Source: an uncultured Eubacteriales bacterium (lineage in GTDB: Bacteria > Bacillota > Clostridia > Oscillospirales > Oscillospiraceae). Taken from it: DNA of 64,000 nucleotides. The DNA lies in NCBI GenBank assembly GCA_900545585.1, contig UQZR01000011.1:1-64000 (forward strand), given 5' to 3'. A program made the translations under genes and the position numbers. Of the stretch, positions 17,480-25,778 are shown in pieces. The number at the start of each line of letters is the position of its first letter. Position 1 is the first letter of the stretch. Below the pieces are notes generated by a model, which was given only the letters and a program-made list of their open reading frames with translations, was not told the DNA's origin and did not search any database.

Positions 17480-17485
17480 GCTCAG

Positions 17486-18352
17486 TTATTTCTTTTTGAT
17501 GGCGTGGAGTGCGTCCAGCAGATCGTTGAGATCGTCGGTGCCGTAGTACTCCAGCTCAATGCGTCCCTTTTTGCGGCCGCTGACGATGCGGCAGCCGCGG
17601 CCCAGCCGCTCGCCCAGCTCTCGGGCGGCCTCCTCGGCGTAGTTGACGGACAAGGGGTCCTTGGCCGGCTTTTCCGGCGTCTCCGCCATCAGCTTCTTAG
17701 CCAACAGCTCCGTCTGCCGCACGGACAGCTCACTTTTCAGCACGGCTGCCGCCGCCGTTTCCTGCTGCTTGGCAGGGAGGGGGAGCAGCGCACGGGCGTG
17801 CCCGCCGGACAGCCTGCCGTCCTCCACCATGGCCCGCACCGGCTCGCACAGGTTCAGCAGCCGCAGGGCGTTGGCCACGGCGGGACGGGACTTGCCTACA
17901 CGTTTGGCCGTTTCCTCCTGGGTCATGTTGTACTGCTCCATCAGCACCTTGTACCCCTCGGCCTCTTCAATGGGGTTCAAATCCTCACGCTGCAGGTTCT
18001 CGATCATGGCCAGCTCCATGGCCTTGCGGTCGTCGGCCTCAATGACCACGGCGGGCACCTGAGTCAGTCCCGCCATGCGTGCGGCGCGCCATCGGCGCTC
18101 GCCGGCAATGATCTGGTAATAGCCGGACTGGAGCTTCCGCACCGTCAGCGGCTGGATGATGCCGTGCTGCCGGATGGAGTCGGCCAGGTCGGCCAGTGCA
18201 TCGGGGTCAAACAGCTTGCGCGGCTGGGCCGCGCAGGACTCTACCTGACTGATGGGCAGCATCAGACTGGTCTTTTCCTCACTAAGGGCCATCATATCGT
18301 CGCCCATAAGAGCGCCGAGACCCTTTCCGAGGCCCTTGGAAATGTTTGCCAT
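17486..18352 (-). CDS. parB: Chromosome partitioning protein ParB (Spo0J)
   Basis: 288 residues. CTP-dependent DNA clamp that loads at parS and recruits SMC. The order is: N-terminal KGLGKGLGALMG, which is the ParA-activating peptide type; the ParB/Srx CTPase fold with GERRWRAARMAG near residue 85; the helix-turn-helix (MTQEETAKRVGKSRPAVANALR); and a C-terminal dimerisation part ending in LLDALHAIKKK. It follows parA by 13 bases, and four perfect or near-perfect parS sites flank the operon. Confidence 0.97.
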   Translation of the reverse strand: MANISKGLGKGLGALMGDDMMALSEEKTSLMLPISQVESCAAQPRKLFDPDALADLADSIRQHGIIQPLTVRKLQSGYYQIIAGERRWRAARMAGLTQVPAVVIEADDRKAMELAMIENLQREDLNPIEEAEGYKVLMEQYNMTQEETAKRVGKSRPAVANALRLLNLCEPVRAMVEDGRLSGGHARALLPLPAKQQETAAAAVLKSELSVRQTELLAKKLMAETPEKPAKDPLSVNYAEEAARELGERLGRGCRIVSGRKKGRIELEYYGTDDLNDLLDALHAIKKK

Positions 18353-18365
18353 ACTGCGTCTCCTT

Positions 18366-19121
18366 TCAGGCGTTTCGTTTCAAAAATTCCTCCGCCAGCG
18401 CGATGTAGGCGTCAGCTCCGCGGCAGTTGCGGTCGTAAGCAGTGATGGGCCGTCCGTGGCTGGGCGCCTCGCTGAGCCGGACGTTGCGGGGGATGACGGT
18501 GCTGTATACCTTGGTGCCAAAGAATCGCTTGACTTCCTGGGCCACCTGAATGGACAGGTTGGTGCGCCCGTCGAACATGGTCAGCAGCACACCCTCTATG
18601 TCCAGGGACGGATTCATGCTGCGCCGCACGATGCGCACTGTGTTCATCAGGTCGCTGAGCCCCTCCAGCGCGTAATACTCGCCCTGCACCGGCACCAGCA
18701 GGCTGTTGGCGGCGCACAGCGCATTCAGTGTCAGCAGCTCCAGCGACGGGGGACAGTCGATAAAGATGAAGTCGTACTGCTCCGTCACCTGCCGCAGCGC
18801 GGCCTTCAGCAGAAACTGGCGGTTCTCCATCTCGATCATTTCCACACCCGCACCGGCCAGCGCCTTGCTGCTGGGCAGCACATCACCGTAGGGAGTGGAG
18901 ACGATGGCCTTTGCCGTCTCCGTGCCGTTGATGAGCACGTCATACACACCGTTGGACACGGATTTGTCCACGCCCATGCCGCTGGTGGCGTTGGCCTGCG
19001 GGTCGAAATCACACAGCAGCACCCGCTTACCCTTGGCCTTCACAGCGGCGGCCAGATTGACACAGGTGGTGGTCTTACCCACGCCGCCTTTTTGGTTGAC
19101 GATGGCGATGATCTTGGACAC
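18366..19121 (-). CDS. parA: Chromosome partitioning ATPase ParA (Soj)
   Basis: 251 residues. Walker-type ATPase that dimerises on DNA with ATP and works with ParB in origin segregation; in spore formers it also influences DnaA. Deviant Walker A KGGVGKTTTCVN at residues 10-21, Walker A' DFDPQANATSG, Walker B FIFIDCPPSLELLTLNAL and GVLLTMFDGRTNLS are all intact. First gene of the run down to mgsA, with its own promoter about 110 bases upstream. Confidence 0.97.
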   Translation of the reverse strand: MSKIIAIVNQKGGVGKTTTCVNLAAAVKAKGKRVLLCDFDPQANATSGMGVDKSVSNGVYDVLINGTETAKAIVSTPYGDVLPSSKALAGAGVEMIEMENRQFLLKAALRQVTEQYDFIFIDCPPSLELLTLNALCAANSLLVPVQGEYYALEGLSDLMNTVRIVRRSMNPSLDIEGVLLTMFDGRTNLSIQVAQEVKRFFGTKVYSTVIPRNVRLSEAPSHGRPITAYDRNCRGADAYIALAEEFLKRNA

Positions 19122-19228
19122 AGCAAATTCCTCTTTCTATATAGTATCCCGCCCGACGCCGCCGTAAACAGCGGTCTCGCCCCGTGTGGAGGCGCGGCAA
19201 AGGCAGCGGACAGCGCCGCCTTGGGAGT

Positions 19229-19258
19229 ATTATATAACAGGTGCGCCTGTGGATTCAA
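19229..19258 (-). promoter_or_regulatory. Promoter of the parAB operon
   Basis: TTGAAT (19258-19253), 18-bp spacer, TATAAT (19234-19229) on the minus strand. It lies 26 bp downstream of parS site 2, so ParB spreading could affect it. Confidence 0.7.
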
Positions 19259-19283
19259 TAGAGAATTTGCAAAAAACAGAAAC

Positions 19284-19299
19284 TGTTTCACGTGAAACG
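19284..19299. promoter_or_regulatory. parS site 2 (one mismatch)
   Basis: TGTTTCACGTGAAACG; only the last base differs from the 16-bp consensus. Confidence 0.9.
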
Positions 19300-19321
19300 T
19301 CGAACTGCGCGCCCTGACGCA

Positions 19322-19337
19322 TGTTTCACGTGAAACA
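19322..19337. promoter_or_regulatory. parS site 3
   Basis: Perfect 16-bp consensus inside a 22-bp perfect palindrome (19319-19340). Confidence 0.97.
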
Positions 19338-19356
19338 TGCCGCCTCAGAAAAAGGG

Positions 19357-19384
19357 GGAGGGTGTTTCACGTGAAACACCCTCC
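19357..19384 (-). terminator. Hairpin terminator of the mre/GH13 operon with parS site 4 inside it
   Basis: A 28-bp perfect palindrome whose central 16 bp (19363-19378) are a perfect parS. On the minus strand it lies 20 bases beyond the GH13 stop codon and is followed by CCCCCTTTTT, as in an intrinsic terminator. One sequence seems to serve both roles. Confidence 0.75.
19363..19378. promoter_or_regulatory. parS site 4
   Basis: Perfect TGTTTCACGTGAAACA. The arms extend six more bases each side to give the terminator hairpin. Confidence 0.97.
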
Positions 19385-19404
19385 ATCCGTATCTGCTTAT
19401 CTAC

Positions 19405-21243
19405 TCACACCAGTATCACGCCATCCAGCGGCGGCAGCGTCAAGTGTACCGTGCCGTTCTGCGATAGGAACTGCTGACCCGTCACGGCGTCGATGCACAG
19501 CCGTCCGTCCCACGGCAGCGTCAGCTCCAGCGGCGTATCACCGGCGTTCAGTGCCGTCACGGTGCGCTCCGTCCCGTGGAGCCGCTCTACCACCAGTCCG
19601 CCGCCCTGGGCGTGGAGATAGCGGATGATGCCGCACTGCATGGATATCCGTTCCGCCCGCAGCTGTCCCAGCCGCCGGAAGAAGGCCAGCAGCGATCCAT
19701 CCTCACCGCCCCAGGGATAGGTGCCGCGGTTCAGCGGGTCCTCGAACCCCTGCATTCCCGCCTCATCGCCATAGTACAGGGTGGGGGAGCCTGGGAAGCT
19801 GTACAGGAGCATAGCCGCCAGACGCAGCTTCTTCTGTCCCCGCGCCAGCTCGGCGGGGGAGAGGCGGTATGCCGCCCGCTGTCCCTTGTCCTCCGGCGTC
19901 TGTTCCACACCCAGCAGGGTCAGGATACGGGGCGTGTCGTGGGTCCCCAGAAAGTTCATGGCCCCGTAAAACGCCGCGGGGGGATAGTTTTCCCGTATGG
20001 TCTCCATGTCGTCGCGGAAGGCAGCGGCGTCACCGCCGCCCAGCCACGCCAACAGCGCCGTCCGGAAGGGATAGTTCATCAGCCCGTGGGTCTCCCGCCC
20101 CAGAAGATAGCGCCTGCGTCGGGAGTAGGCGATCTTGTTGCTGCCGTCCTCCCACACCTCACCCAGCAGATAGCCGTTGGGCTTCTCCGCTTGGATGGCG
20201 TCGCGGATGGCGGCGATAAAGTCATCCGGCAGCTCGTCGGCCACGTCCAACCGCCAGCCGTCGGCCCCGTCGCGGAGCCAGTGCCGCACCACGGAATTTT
20301 TGCCCGAGATGATGAACCGCCGGTAGTCCGGCTGCTCCTCGTTCACCGCCGGCAGGGTGTGTACGCCCCACCAGGCATCGTAGTCCGTGGGCCACGGGTG
20401 AAAGCTGTACCAGTTGAAATACGGAGATTCCGTGCTCTGGGCCGCGCCCGGCTCGGGATAGAATCCCTCCGCGTTGAAGTACCGGCTGTTGGAGCCGGTG
20501 TGGTTGAACACACCGTCCAGAATAATGTGGATGCCTCGAGCGTGAGCCTCGCGGCACAACGTGCGGAAGTCCTCCTCAGAGCCCAGCAAGGGATCAATGG
20601 CGTGGTAATCTGCCGTGTTGTAGCGGTGGTTGCTGTCCGCTTCAAATATGGGGTTGAGATAGAGGGTGGACACCGATAGGCTCTTAAGATAGTCCAGCTT
20701 CTCCGTGATGCCCGCCAGTGATCCGCCGAAAAAATCGCGGTTGGTGATCTGTCCCTGCTCATCCGGCAGGAACACAGGCTGGTCGCTCCAGTTGTCGTGG
20801 ACCCACCGCCGGCCCACCATACCGCCGACATCCGGCACAGAGGTGCGCCGGAACCGGTCCGGAAAGATCTGATATGTCACGCCTTGTCCGAACCATGCGG
20901 GGGTGGGCGTGTCCTCATACACCGTCAGCTGCCACCGCGCCAGCGCGTCCTGCCCGCACCAGCCGCTGCGGCCGTAGCACACGGTGCTGCCGTCCGCGCG
21001 GGTGAACCGAAAGGCGTACCAGCACAGATCCGGCTCTTGCGGAGCGGTGTATATGCCGGAGAAGCCGCCCTCGGCAGGGGGGAGGGGGCATACCTCGTCC
21101 ACCCCCGCGAATTCGCGGTGTACCAGCAGCTCACAGGCGTAGTAGTCACCGTCCCGCAGGGTAAAGGACACCTCAGCGCCGCAGGCTACCGCGCCGAAGG
21201 GGGACTTGCAGGCGGCGTCCCGCGGATCAAAAACAGGAAACAT
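19405..21243 (-). CDS. GH13 alpha-glucan hydrolase, neopullulanase/cyclomaltodextrinase-like
   Basis: 612 residues without a signal peptide, so cytoplasmic. An N-terminal beta domain (about 1-110) resembles the CBM34 domain of neopullulanases. The catalytic barrel follows, with QIFPDRF, conserved region I DGVFNH (243-248), nucleophile D333 in GWRLDVADE, acid/base E362 in GEVWED, and the third Asp D436 in FLGTHDTPR. All three catalytic acids are present. It would cut alpha-1,4 (and perhaps alpha-1,6) bonds in imported maltodextrins. Oddly it is the last gene of the dut-maf-mreCD-PBP2 run, 15 bases after the PBP2 stop, so it is probably co-transcribed with cell-shape genes. Confidence 0.92.
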   Translation of the reverse strand: MFPVFDPRDAACKSPFGAVACGAEVSFTLRDGDYYACELLVHREFAGVDEVCPLPPAEGGFSGIYTAPQEPDLCWYAFRFTRADGSTVCYGRSGWCGQDALARWQLTVYEDTPTPAWFGQGVTYQIFPDRFRRTSVPDVGGMVGRRWVHDNWSDQPVFLPDEQGQITNRDFFGGSLAGITEKLDYLKSLSVSTLYLNPIFEADSNHRYNTADYHAIDPLLGSEEDFRTLCREAHARGIHIILDGVFNHTGSNSRYFNAEGFYPEPGAAQSTESPYFNWYSFHPWPTDYDAWWGVHTLPAVNEEQPDYRRFIISGKNSVVRHWLRDGADGWRLDVADELPDDFIAAIRDAIQAEKPNGYLLGEVWEDGSNKIAYSRRRRYLLGRETHGLMNYPFRTALLAWLGGGDAAAFRDDMETIRENYPPAAFYGAMNFLGTHDTPRILTLLGVEQTPEDKGQRAAYRLSPAELARGQKKLRLAAMLLYSFPGSPTLYYGDEAGMQGFEDPLNRGTYPWGGEDGSLLAFFRRLGQLRAERISMQCGIIRYLHAQGGGLVVERLHGTERTVTALNAGDTPLELTLPWDGRLCIDAVTGQQFLSQNGTVHLTLPPLDGVILV

Positions 21244-21258
21244 AGAAAGACCTCACAC

Positions 21259-23289
21259 TTACTTTAAAAGGGTATTTTCGCCTATGGCAGTGCCGTCCTG
21301 GGCGCGGCTGAACCAGGAGTTGATGATCTCCACCGCCGTGTTGGCCAGCGCCGCGCCGCTGCCGCCCTTCTCGATGACGATGGCCACGGCGATCTCGGGT
21401 TTTTCGTAGGGCGCATAGGCCACGAACACGCCGTTGGCGATGTCGGTACCCACCTGAGCCGAACCGGTTTTTGCGCCGGCGGATACCACGCAGTTTTCGA
21501 AGGCGTAGGCCACGGAGCCGGACACCGTCAGCTCGTGCATGCCCCTGGTCACAGCACTCAGCGTAGTATCGGACATTTCAACTGTATTTATCGGATTATC
21601 GTCGTACATGTACAGCAGCCGCGAGTTGTCGTAGGCCTTGACGTTCTTCAGCAGATGAGCCTGATAGTGGTCGCCGCCGCCCACCAGCGTGGCCACGTAG
21701 TTGGCCAGCTGCAGCGGCGTAAACAGGTTGTAGGACTGGCCGATGGCGGCGGTAATGGTCTGGCCGTCAGTCCACTCCTGATCGTGGCTTTCCGCCCACT
21801 CGGGGGAGGCCAGCACGCCGCTGGAGTCGCCAATTTCAATGCCGGTGGACTGCCCCAGCCCGAACTGAGAGGCGTAGCTGTCCAGTGTCCGGATACCGGT
21901 GAGCCGGCCCACCTCATAGAAAAAGTAGTTGCAGGAGTCGGTGATGGCCTGAGACACATTGATGCGTCCGTGGGTGGAGCCGGTCTGGCTGTAGATCCAG
22001 CACATGGGCTGCGGATCCTTGTAATAGGTGTAGATACCGCGGTCCTGGATGATGGAGGACGGCGTGATGATGCCGCTCTCCAGTGCCGCCACCGCCGTCA
22101 CCATCTTGAATGTGGAGCCTGGGGCATAAATGCCCTGGGTAGCGCGGTTGAACATGGGCAGCCGCTGGTCGTTCACCAGCTCATCGTAGTCCTCGTTGAA
22201 CGTGGACAGGTCGTAGGTGGGGTAGCTGGCCAGCGCCAGCACCTCGCCGGTTCCCACACTCACCACGGCGGCCGCACCGCCGCGTTCGTTGCTGTCCTTG
22301 TCGATCATGCCGGAGATGGTCTCCGCCAGCGCCGCCTCCACATCGGCCTGGAGATCGATATCCAGCGTCAGCGCCACCGTGCCGCCCGGCTGCGGCTCAC
22401 GGGTGTAAAGCTCACCGGTGATCTTGCCGGTCTCGTCGGTGGTGATGAGCCGCCGCCCGTCCGTGCCCCGCAGGTAGGACTCAAATGCCTTCTCCACGCC
22501 GTCCTTACCCACCAGATCGTTCATGGAGTACCCCTTGTCGGCGTACCCCACATAGCCGGTGTCCTCGTTGCTGCTCCACTCCTCCTGCCAGATGGGGCCG
22601 ATAGTGCCCAGAATGTGGGCCGCCAGCGCAGTGTTGTATACGCGCGCTGAAGCGGTGCGGATGGTGACACCCTCGTACCGTCCATCGGTGATGAGACTCA
22701 GCACCTCCGTGGACACATCCTCGGCGAAGGTGTAGCTGTCGCGGCTGTGCAGCTCATACCGCACGCCTACGATGAGCCGCGCCTCCCGCTCCGACAGGCT
22801 TTCGTCCACGTGGTACAGCTCCCGCAGCTCCGAGAGGAGCTGCCGCCCGCTGGCGCCGGAGGTCAGATCGTTTTTTTCGATAAACTTGTCAAAGGTCTCC
22901 GACCGCGCGTTGGAGTACCGCAGGAAGTTGCCCACCCGCCCAATGGGCAGGGTGTCGTTCCAGCCGGTCCCCGTCTCCTCGCACAGCTGCACCAGCCGCA
23001 GGATGGCGGCGTTCAGTGCCGCATCATCGTCAAAGCCGCTGCGGTCGAACACCAGCGTATAGGCCAGCCGATTAGACACCAGCACCTTGCCGTTGCGGTC
23101 GGTGATGATGCCGCGGGAGGCCGTCACCGTCTCGCTGGCGGCATTACTGGAGATGGATTTGGCGCGGTTTTCGCCGCCGTGGAGGATCTGGGCGTCGTAC
23201 AGCACCGCCGCGAACAGCAGCAGGAACGCGCCGAAAAACGCCAGCAGGGCGATGACCCTCCGCTTGGCCGGATGTGGGTTCTGCATCAT
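21259..23289 (-). CDS. mrdA: Penicillin-binding protein 2 (elongasome transpeptidase)
   Basis: 676 residues. Class B PBP that crosslinks peptidoglycan with MreC/MreD and RodA. It has one N-terminal membrane helix (about 10-30), the pedestal dimerisation domain starting at ASRGIITDRNGKVLVSN, and the transpeptidase domain with S392xxK395 (PGSTFKM), SCN at 452-454 and KTG at 607-609. All three catalytic motifs are intact. It sits 16 bases after mreD, as in the usual mreC-mreD-mrdA order. The Ser-Cys-Asn form of the second motif is a mild variant. Confidence 0.95.
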   Translation of the reverse strand: MMQNPHPAKRRVIALLAFFGAFLLLFAAVLYDAQILHGGENRAKSISSNAASETVTASRGIITDRNGKVLVSNRLAYTLVFDRSGFDDDAALNAAILRLVQLCEETGTGWNDTLPIGRVGNFLRYSNARSETFDKFIEKNDLTSGASGRQLLSELRELYHVDESLSEREARLIVGVRYELHSRDSYTFAEDVSTEVLSLITDGRYEGVTIRTASARVYNTALAAHILGTIGPIWQEEWSSNEDTGYVGYADKGYSMNDLVGKDGVEKAFESYLRGTDGRRLITTDETGKITGELYTREPQPGGTVALTLDIDLQADVEAALAETISGMIDKDSNERGGAAAVVSVGTGEVLALASYPTYDLSTFNEDYDELVNDQRLPMFNRATQGIYAPGSTFKMVTAVAALESGIITPSSIIQDRGIYTYYKDPQPMCWIYSQTGSTHGRINVSQAITDSCNYFFYEVGRLTGIRTLDSYASQFGLGQSTGIEIGDSSGVLASPEWAESHDQEWTDGQTITAAIGQSYNLFTPLQLANYVATLVGGGDHYQAHLLKNVKAYDNSRLLYMYDDNPINTVEMSDTTLSAVTRGMHELTVSGSVAYAFENCVVSAGAKTGSAQVGTDIANGVFVAYAPYEKPEIAVAIVIEKGGSGAALANTAVEIINSWFSRAQDGTAIGENTLLK

Positions 23290-23305
23290 GGGAAACTCCT
23301 TTTGG

Positions 23306-23815
23306 TCATGCGCTCCGCGTCAGGCGGAACACCTTGTAAAACGAGATATGTGCCAGCGGCGTGGCCGCCAGCGACAGCAGCAGCTCCTTGCCCATCAGCA
23401 TCAGCGCCGGACCGGTGGAGATGCTCTGCTGGTACGTCCGCAGCAGGATCTGCAAAAGCCCGCACAGCAGCAGGCCCACGGCGTTCGCTGCCAGCGAGCA
23501 GAAAAATCCCGCCACGATGACCTGACCGGACAGCAGCTGCGCGATGACCGCCGCCGCCAGAAAGACCAGGCAGTAGAAGCACACGAACACGCCGGTGGGC
23601 ATCAGCAGATCGCAGGCCAGCCCGAAGAACAGGGCGTACAGCAGCGACTGCCCGCTGCGCTCCAGCGTTACGGGAATGACCGCCAGCGCCGGCAGCAGGA
23701 AGGGGTGGACGCCGCCGATGCGGATGCGTACCAGGATCAGGTCCTGCACCGCCAGCAGCACCAGCGCACACAGGCAGTAGAGTATCCATTTTTGTACGAT
23801 GGCGCGCCGAGTCAT
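23306..23815 (-). CDS. mreD: Rod-shape determining protein MreD
   Basis: 169 residues, five or six hydrophobic segments, little else. Membrane partner of MreC in the elongasome. Identity rests on size, topology, the FFGLACDLLMPTGVFVCFY segment (the family has GLxxDl near here) and its place between mreC and PBP2. Confidence 0.9.
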   Translation of the reverse strand: MTRRAIVQKWILYCLCALVLLAVQDLILVRIRIGGVHPFLLPALAVIPVTLERSGQSLLYALFFGLACDLLMPTGVFVCFYCLVFLAAAVIAQLLSGQVIVAGFFCSLAANAVGLLLCGLLQILLRTYQQSISTGPALMLMGKELLLSLAATPLAHISFYKVFRLTRSA

Positions 23816-23834
23816 GGCGTCTCCTTTCCCGCGG

Positions 23835-24674
23835 TCACTCCACCACGTCGAAGTCGGTGATGATATACAGATCCGTCAGCCCCTCCGGGTCGCAGCGGGG
23901 CTCCAGCACCGCGTAGCGGGCCAGCCCGCCGTCGTCTGTGCGCACATCCTCCACGGAGCCAATGGTCAGCCCGTAGGGATAGTACCCGCCCAGACCGGAG
24001 GTGACGATGAGATCCCCCGTGATAAGGGTGGAGGAGTCCGGCAGATAGGTGAGCTTCAGCTTGCCCTGGCTCATCAGCGCCAGATCTCCGGCGGCGATGG
24101 CCGTCTCTTCCGTGCGGAACACCATAGCGCCCAGCTGGGAGCCGGTGTCCAGGATGGTGGTCAGGCGGCACCAGTTCAGGCCCACCTCCGTCACCACACC
24201 CACCAGATTGCCGTAGCAGTCCACGGCGCAGTCGTTTTCCGCCACGCCGTGCTGGCTGCCGCGGTTCAGCACCAGTGTGCTGGCCCAGTTGGACACGTCC
24301 CGCTGGGTGACGCGGGCCGCCTCAAACTTCAGGTCGGATCGCTGCTCCCGCAGGCCCAGAAGCTTCCGCAGCCGCTGGTTCTCCTGCGCTGCGGGCTGAG
24401 CGCTCTGCAGCTCCTGCCGCAGCTGGGCATTCTCCTGCCGCAGGGCCTCGTTCTCCGCCTGCAATTCCTCCACGCTGGCAAAGTGGTCGCTGATGCCGCC
24501 CACCCAGTTTACCACCGCGGACCCCGCTGCGCGGAAGGGGGACGCGATAACGCCCAATGCGTTGTGAAGAAAGCTGGTGCCGGAGCCCATGGCCGAGATG
24601 ATGCACAGTACCACGGCGATCACCGCCGCGCCGCCCAGCAGCCAGATACCTGTTTTGGTAAAAAATCGCTTCAT
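23835..24674 (-). CDS. mreC: Rod-shape determining protein MreC
   Basis: 279 residues. One N-terminal membrane helix (about 10-29), then a coiled coil (about 68-105, EELQAENEALRQENAQLRQ), then the extracellular double beta-barrel domain (about 115-270) with LVLNRGSQHGVAENDCAV and VVTEVGLNWCRLTTILD, both typical MreC blocks. It scaffolds PBP2 activation. mreB is not next to it in this window, which is common in clostridia that carry mreB elsewhere. Confidence 0.95.
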   Translation of the reverse strand: MKRFFTKTGIWLLGGAAVIAVVLCIISAMGSGTSFLHNALGVIASPFRAAGSAVVNWVGGISDHFASVEELQAENEALRQENAQLRQELQSAQPAAQENQRLRKLLGLREQRSDLKFEAARVTQRDVSNWASTLVLNRGSQHGVAENDCAVDCYGNLVGVVTEVGLNWCRLTTILDTGSQLGAMVFRTEETAIAAGDLALMSQGKLKLTYLPDSSTLITGDLIVTSGLGGYYPYGLTIGSVEDVRTDDGGLARYAVLEPRCDPEGLTDLYIITDFDVVE

Positions 24675-24687
24675 TGACCGTTTCCTT

Positions 24688-25260
24688 TCAGCCCAGCAGG
24701 GTGATGCCGAACTCCGCCAGCATCCGGCTCAGCAGCAGCACCGGCAGCCCCATCACGTTGAAAAAGTCGCCGTCGATGCGCTCTACCAGCAGCGCGCCCT
24801 GGCCCTGCACGCCGTAGGCTCCCGCCTTGTCCATGGGTTCGCCGCCGGCGATGTAGGCCCGCAGCTCCGCCTCCGATGCGGCGCGGAAATAGACATCCGT
24901 GGACAGGGCGCGGGTCAGTGCCCGCTGCCCCTGCCGCACCGTGACGCCGGTACACACCGTGTGGCGCCGCCCCTGCAGCGCCGTCAGCATGGCCAGCGCC
25001 TGAGCCTCGTCAGCGGGCTTACCCAGCTTCTTGTCGTCCAGAAACACCATGGTGTCGGCGGTAATGACGATCTCATCCTCCGTGGACGCCACAGCCTGAG
25101 ACTTCTCGCGGGAGATGTAGCGCACGATCTCCTCCGGCGTCAATCCGTCGGGATACCACTCCTCCACCTGGGGCACGCGGACGGTGAAGTCACGGATGCC
25201 GATCCGCTGCAAAAGCTCCTGTCTCCGCGGGGAGCCGGAGGCCAGTATGATCCTCGCCAT
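24688..25260 (-). CDS. maf: Maf-family nucleotide pyrophosphatase
   Basis: 190 residues from the ATG at 25260; the first residues then read MARIILASGSPRRQELL, the standard Maf start. A GTG nine bases earlier overlaps the dut stop and is a less likely start. ITADTMVFLDDKKLGKP, GRRHTVCTGV and PMDKAGAYGVQGQGALLVERIDGDFFNV cover the conserved substrate site. Maf proteins hydrolyse modified or canonical dTTP/UTP to the monophosphate and are linked to septum control. It lies five bases after dut and 13 before mreC. Confidence 0.94.
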   Translation of the reverse strand: MARIILASGSPRRQELLQRIGIRDFTVRVPQVEEWYPDGLTPEEIVRYISREKSQAVASTEDEIVITADTMVFLDDKKLGKPADEAQALAMLTALQGRRHTVCTGVTVRQGQRALTRALSTDVYFRAASEAELRAYIAGGEPMDKAGAYGVQGQGALLVERIDGDFFNVMGLPVLLLSRMLAEFGITLLG

Positions 25261-25265
25261 ACCGC

Positions 25266-25715
25266 TCACCGCCCCGTGGAGCCGAAGCCACCCGTGCCGC
25301 GATCCGTCTCGTCCAGCGTGTCCGCCGGCACCACCGTGGGCTGCACCACCGGCGTCACCATCAGCTGGGCGATGCGGTCGGCGGGCTGGACGGTGTAGGC
25401 TTCGCCGCCCAGATTCACCAGACCCACCCCGATCTCGCCGCGGTAGTCGCTGTCAATGACGCCCACGCCGTTGGACAGGCACACACCCTGCTTGATGCCC
25501 AGCCCGCTGCGGGCGAACACCAGCGCCACATAGTCCGCCGAGGGCAGGGCAATGGCGATGCCGGTAGGGATGAGCCGCCGCTCACCGGCGGCCAGCGTCA
25601 CCGGCTGGTCGATGCAGGCGTACAGGTCCATGCACGCTGCGCCCGCCGTGGCGAAGCGGGGCAGGGGGATGTCCGTCCCGATTTTGGGGGACAGAGCTTT
25701 GATCTTCAGTTCCAT
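25266..25715 (-). CDS. dut: dUTP diphosphatase, trimeric
   Basis: 149 residues from the ATG at 25715 (GAGGA ten bases upstream; the in-frame TTG two codons earlier is not needed). It hydrolyses dUTP to dUMP and PPi. Motif 1 (ATAGAACMDLYA), motif 2 (FARSGLGIKQGV), motif 3 (GVIDSDYRGEIGV), motif 4 (ADRIAQLMV) and the glycine-rich C-terminal motif 5 (RGTGGFGSTGR) are all present. First gene of the run into maf and mreC. The 63-bp gap before it is AT-rich with TATAAT- and TATATT-like hexamers, a possible promoter. Confidence 0.97.
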   Translation of the reverse strand: MELKIKALSPKIGTDIPLPRFATAGAACMDLYACIDQPVTLAAGERRLIPTGIAIALPSADYVALVFARSGLGIKQGVCLSNGVGVIDSDYRGEIGVGLVNLGGEAYTVQPADRIAQLMVTPVVQPTVVPADTLDETDRGTGGFGSTGR

Positions 25716-25778
25716 AGGCAAATTTTCCTCAAATATTGAAAACTATCTGTAATATACTATCGTAATTATACTATGAGT

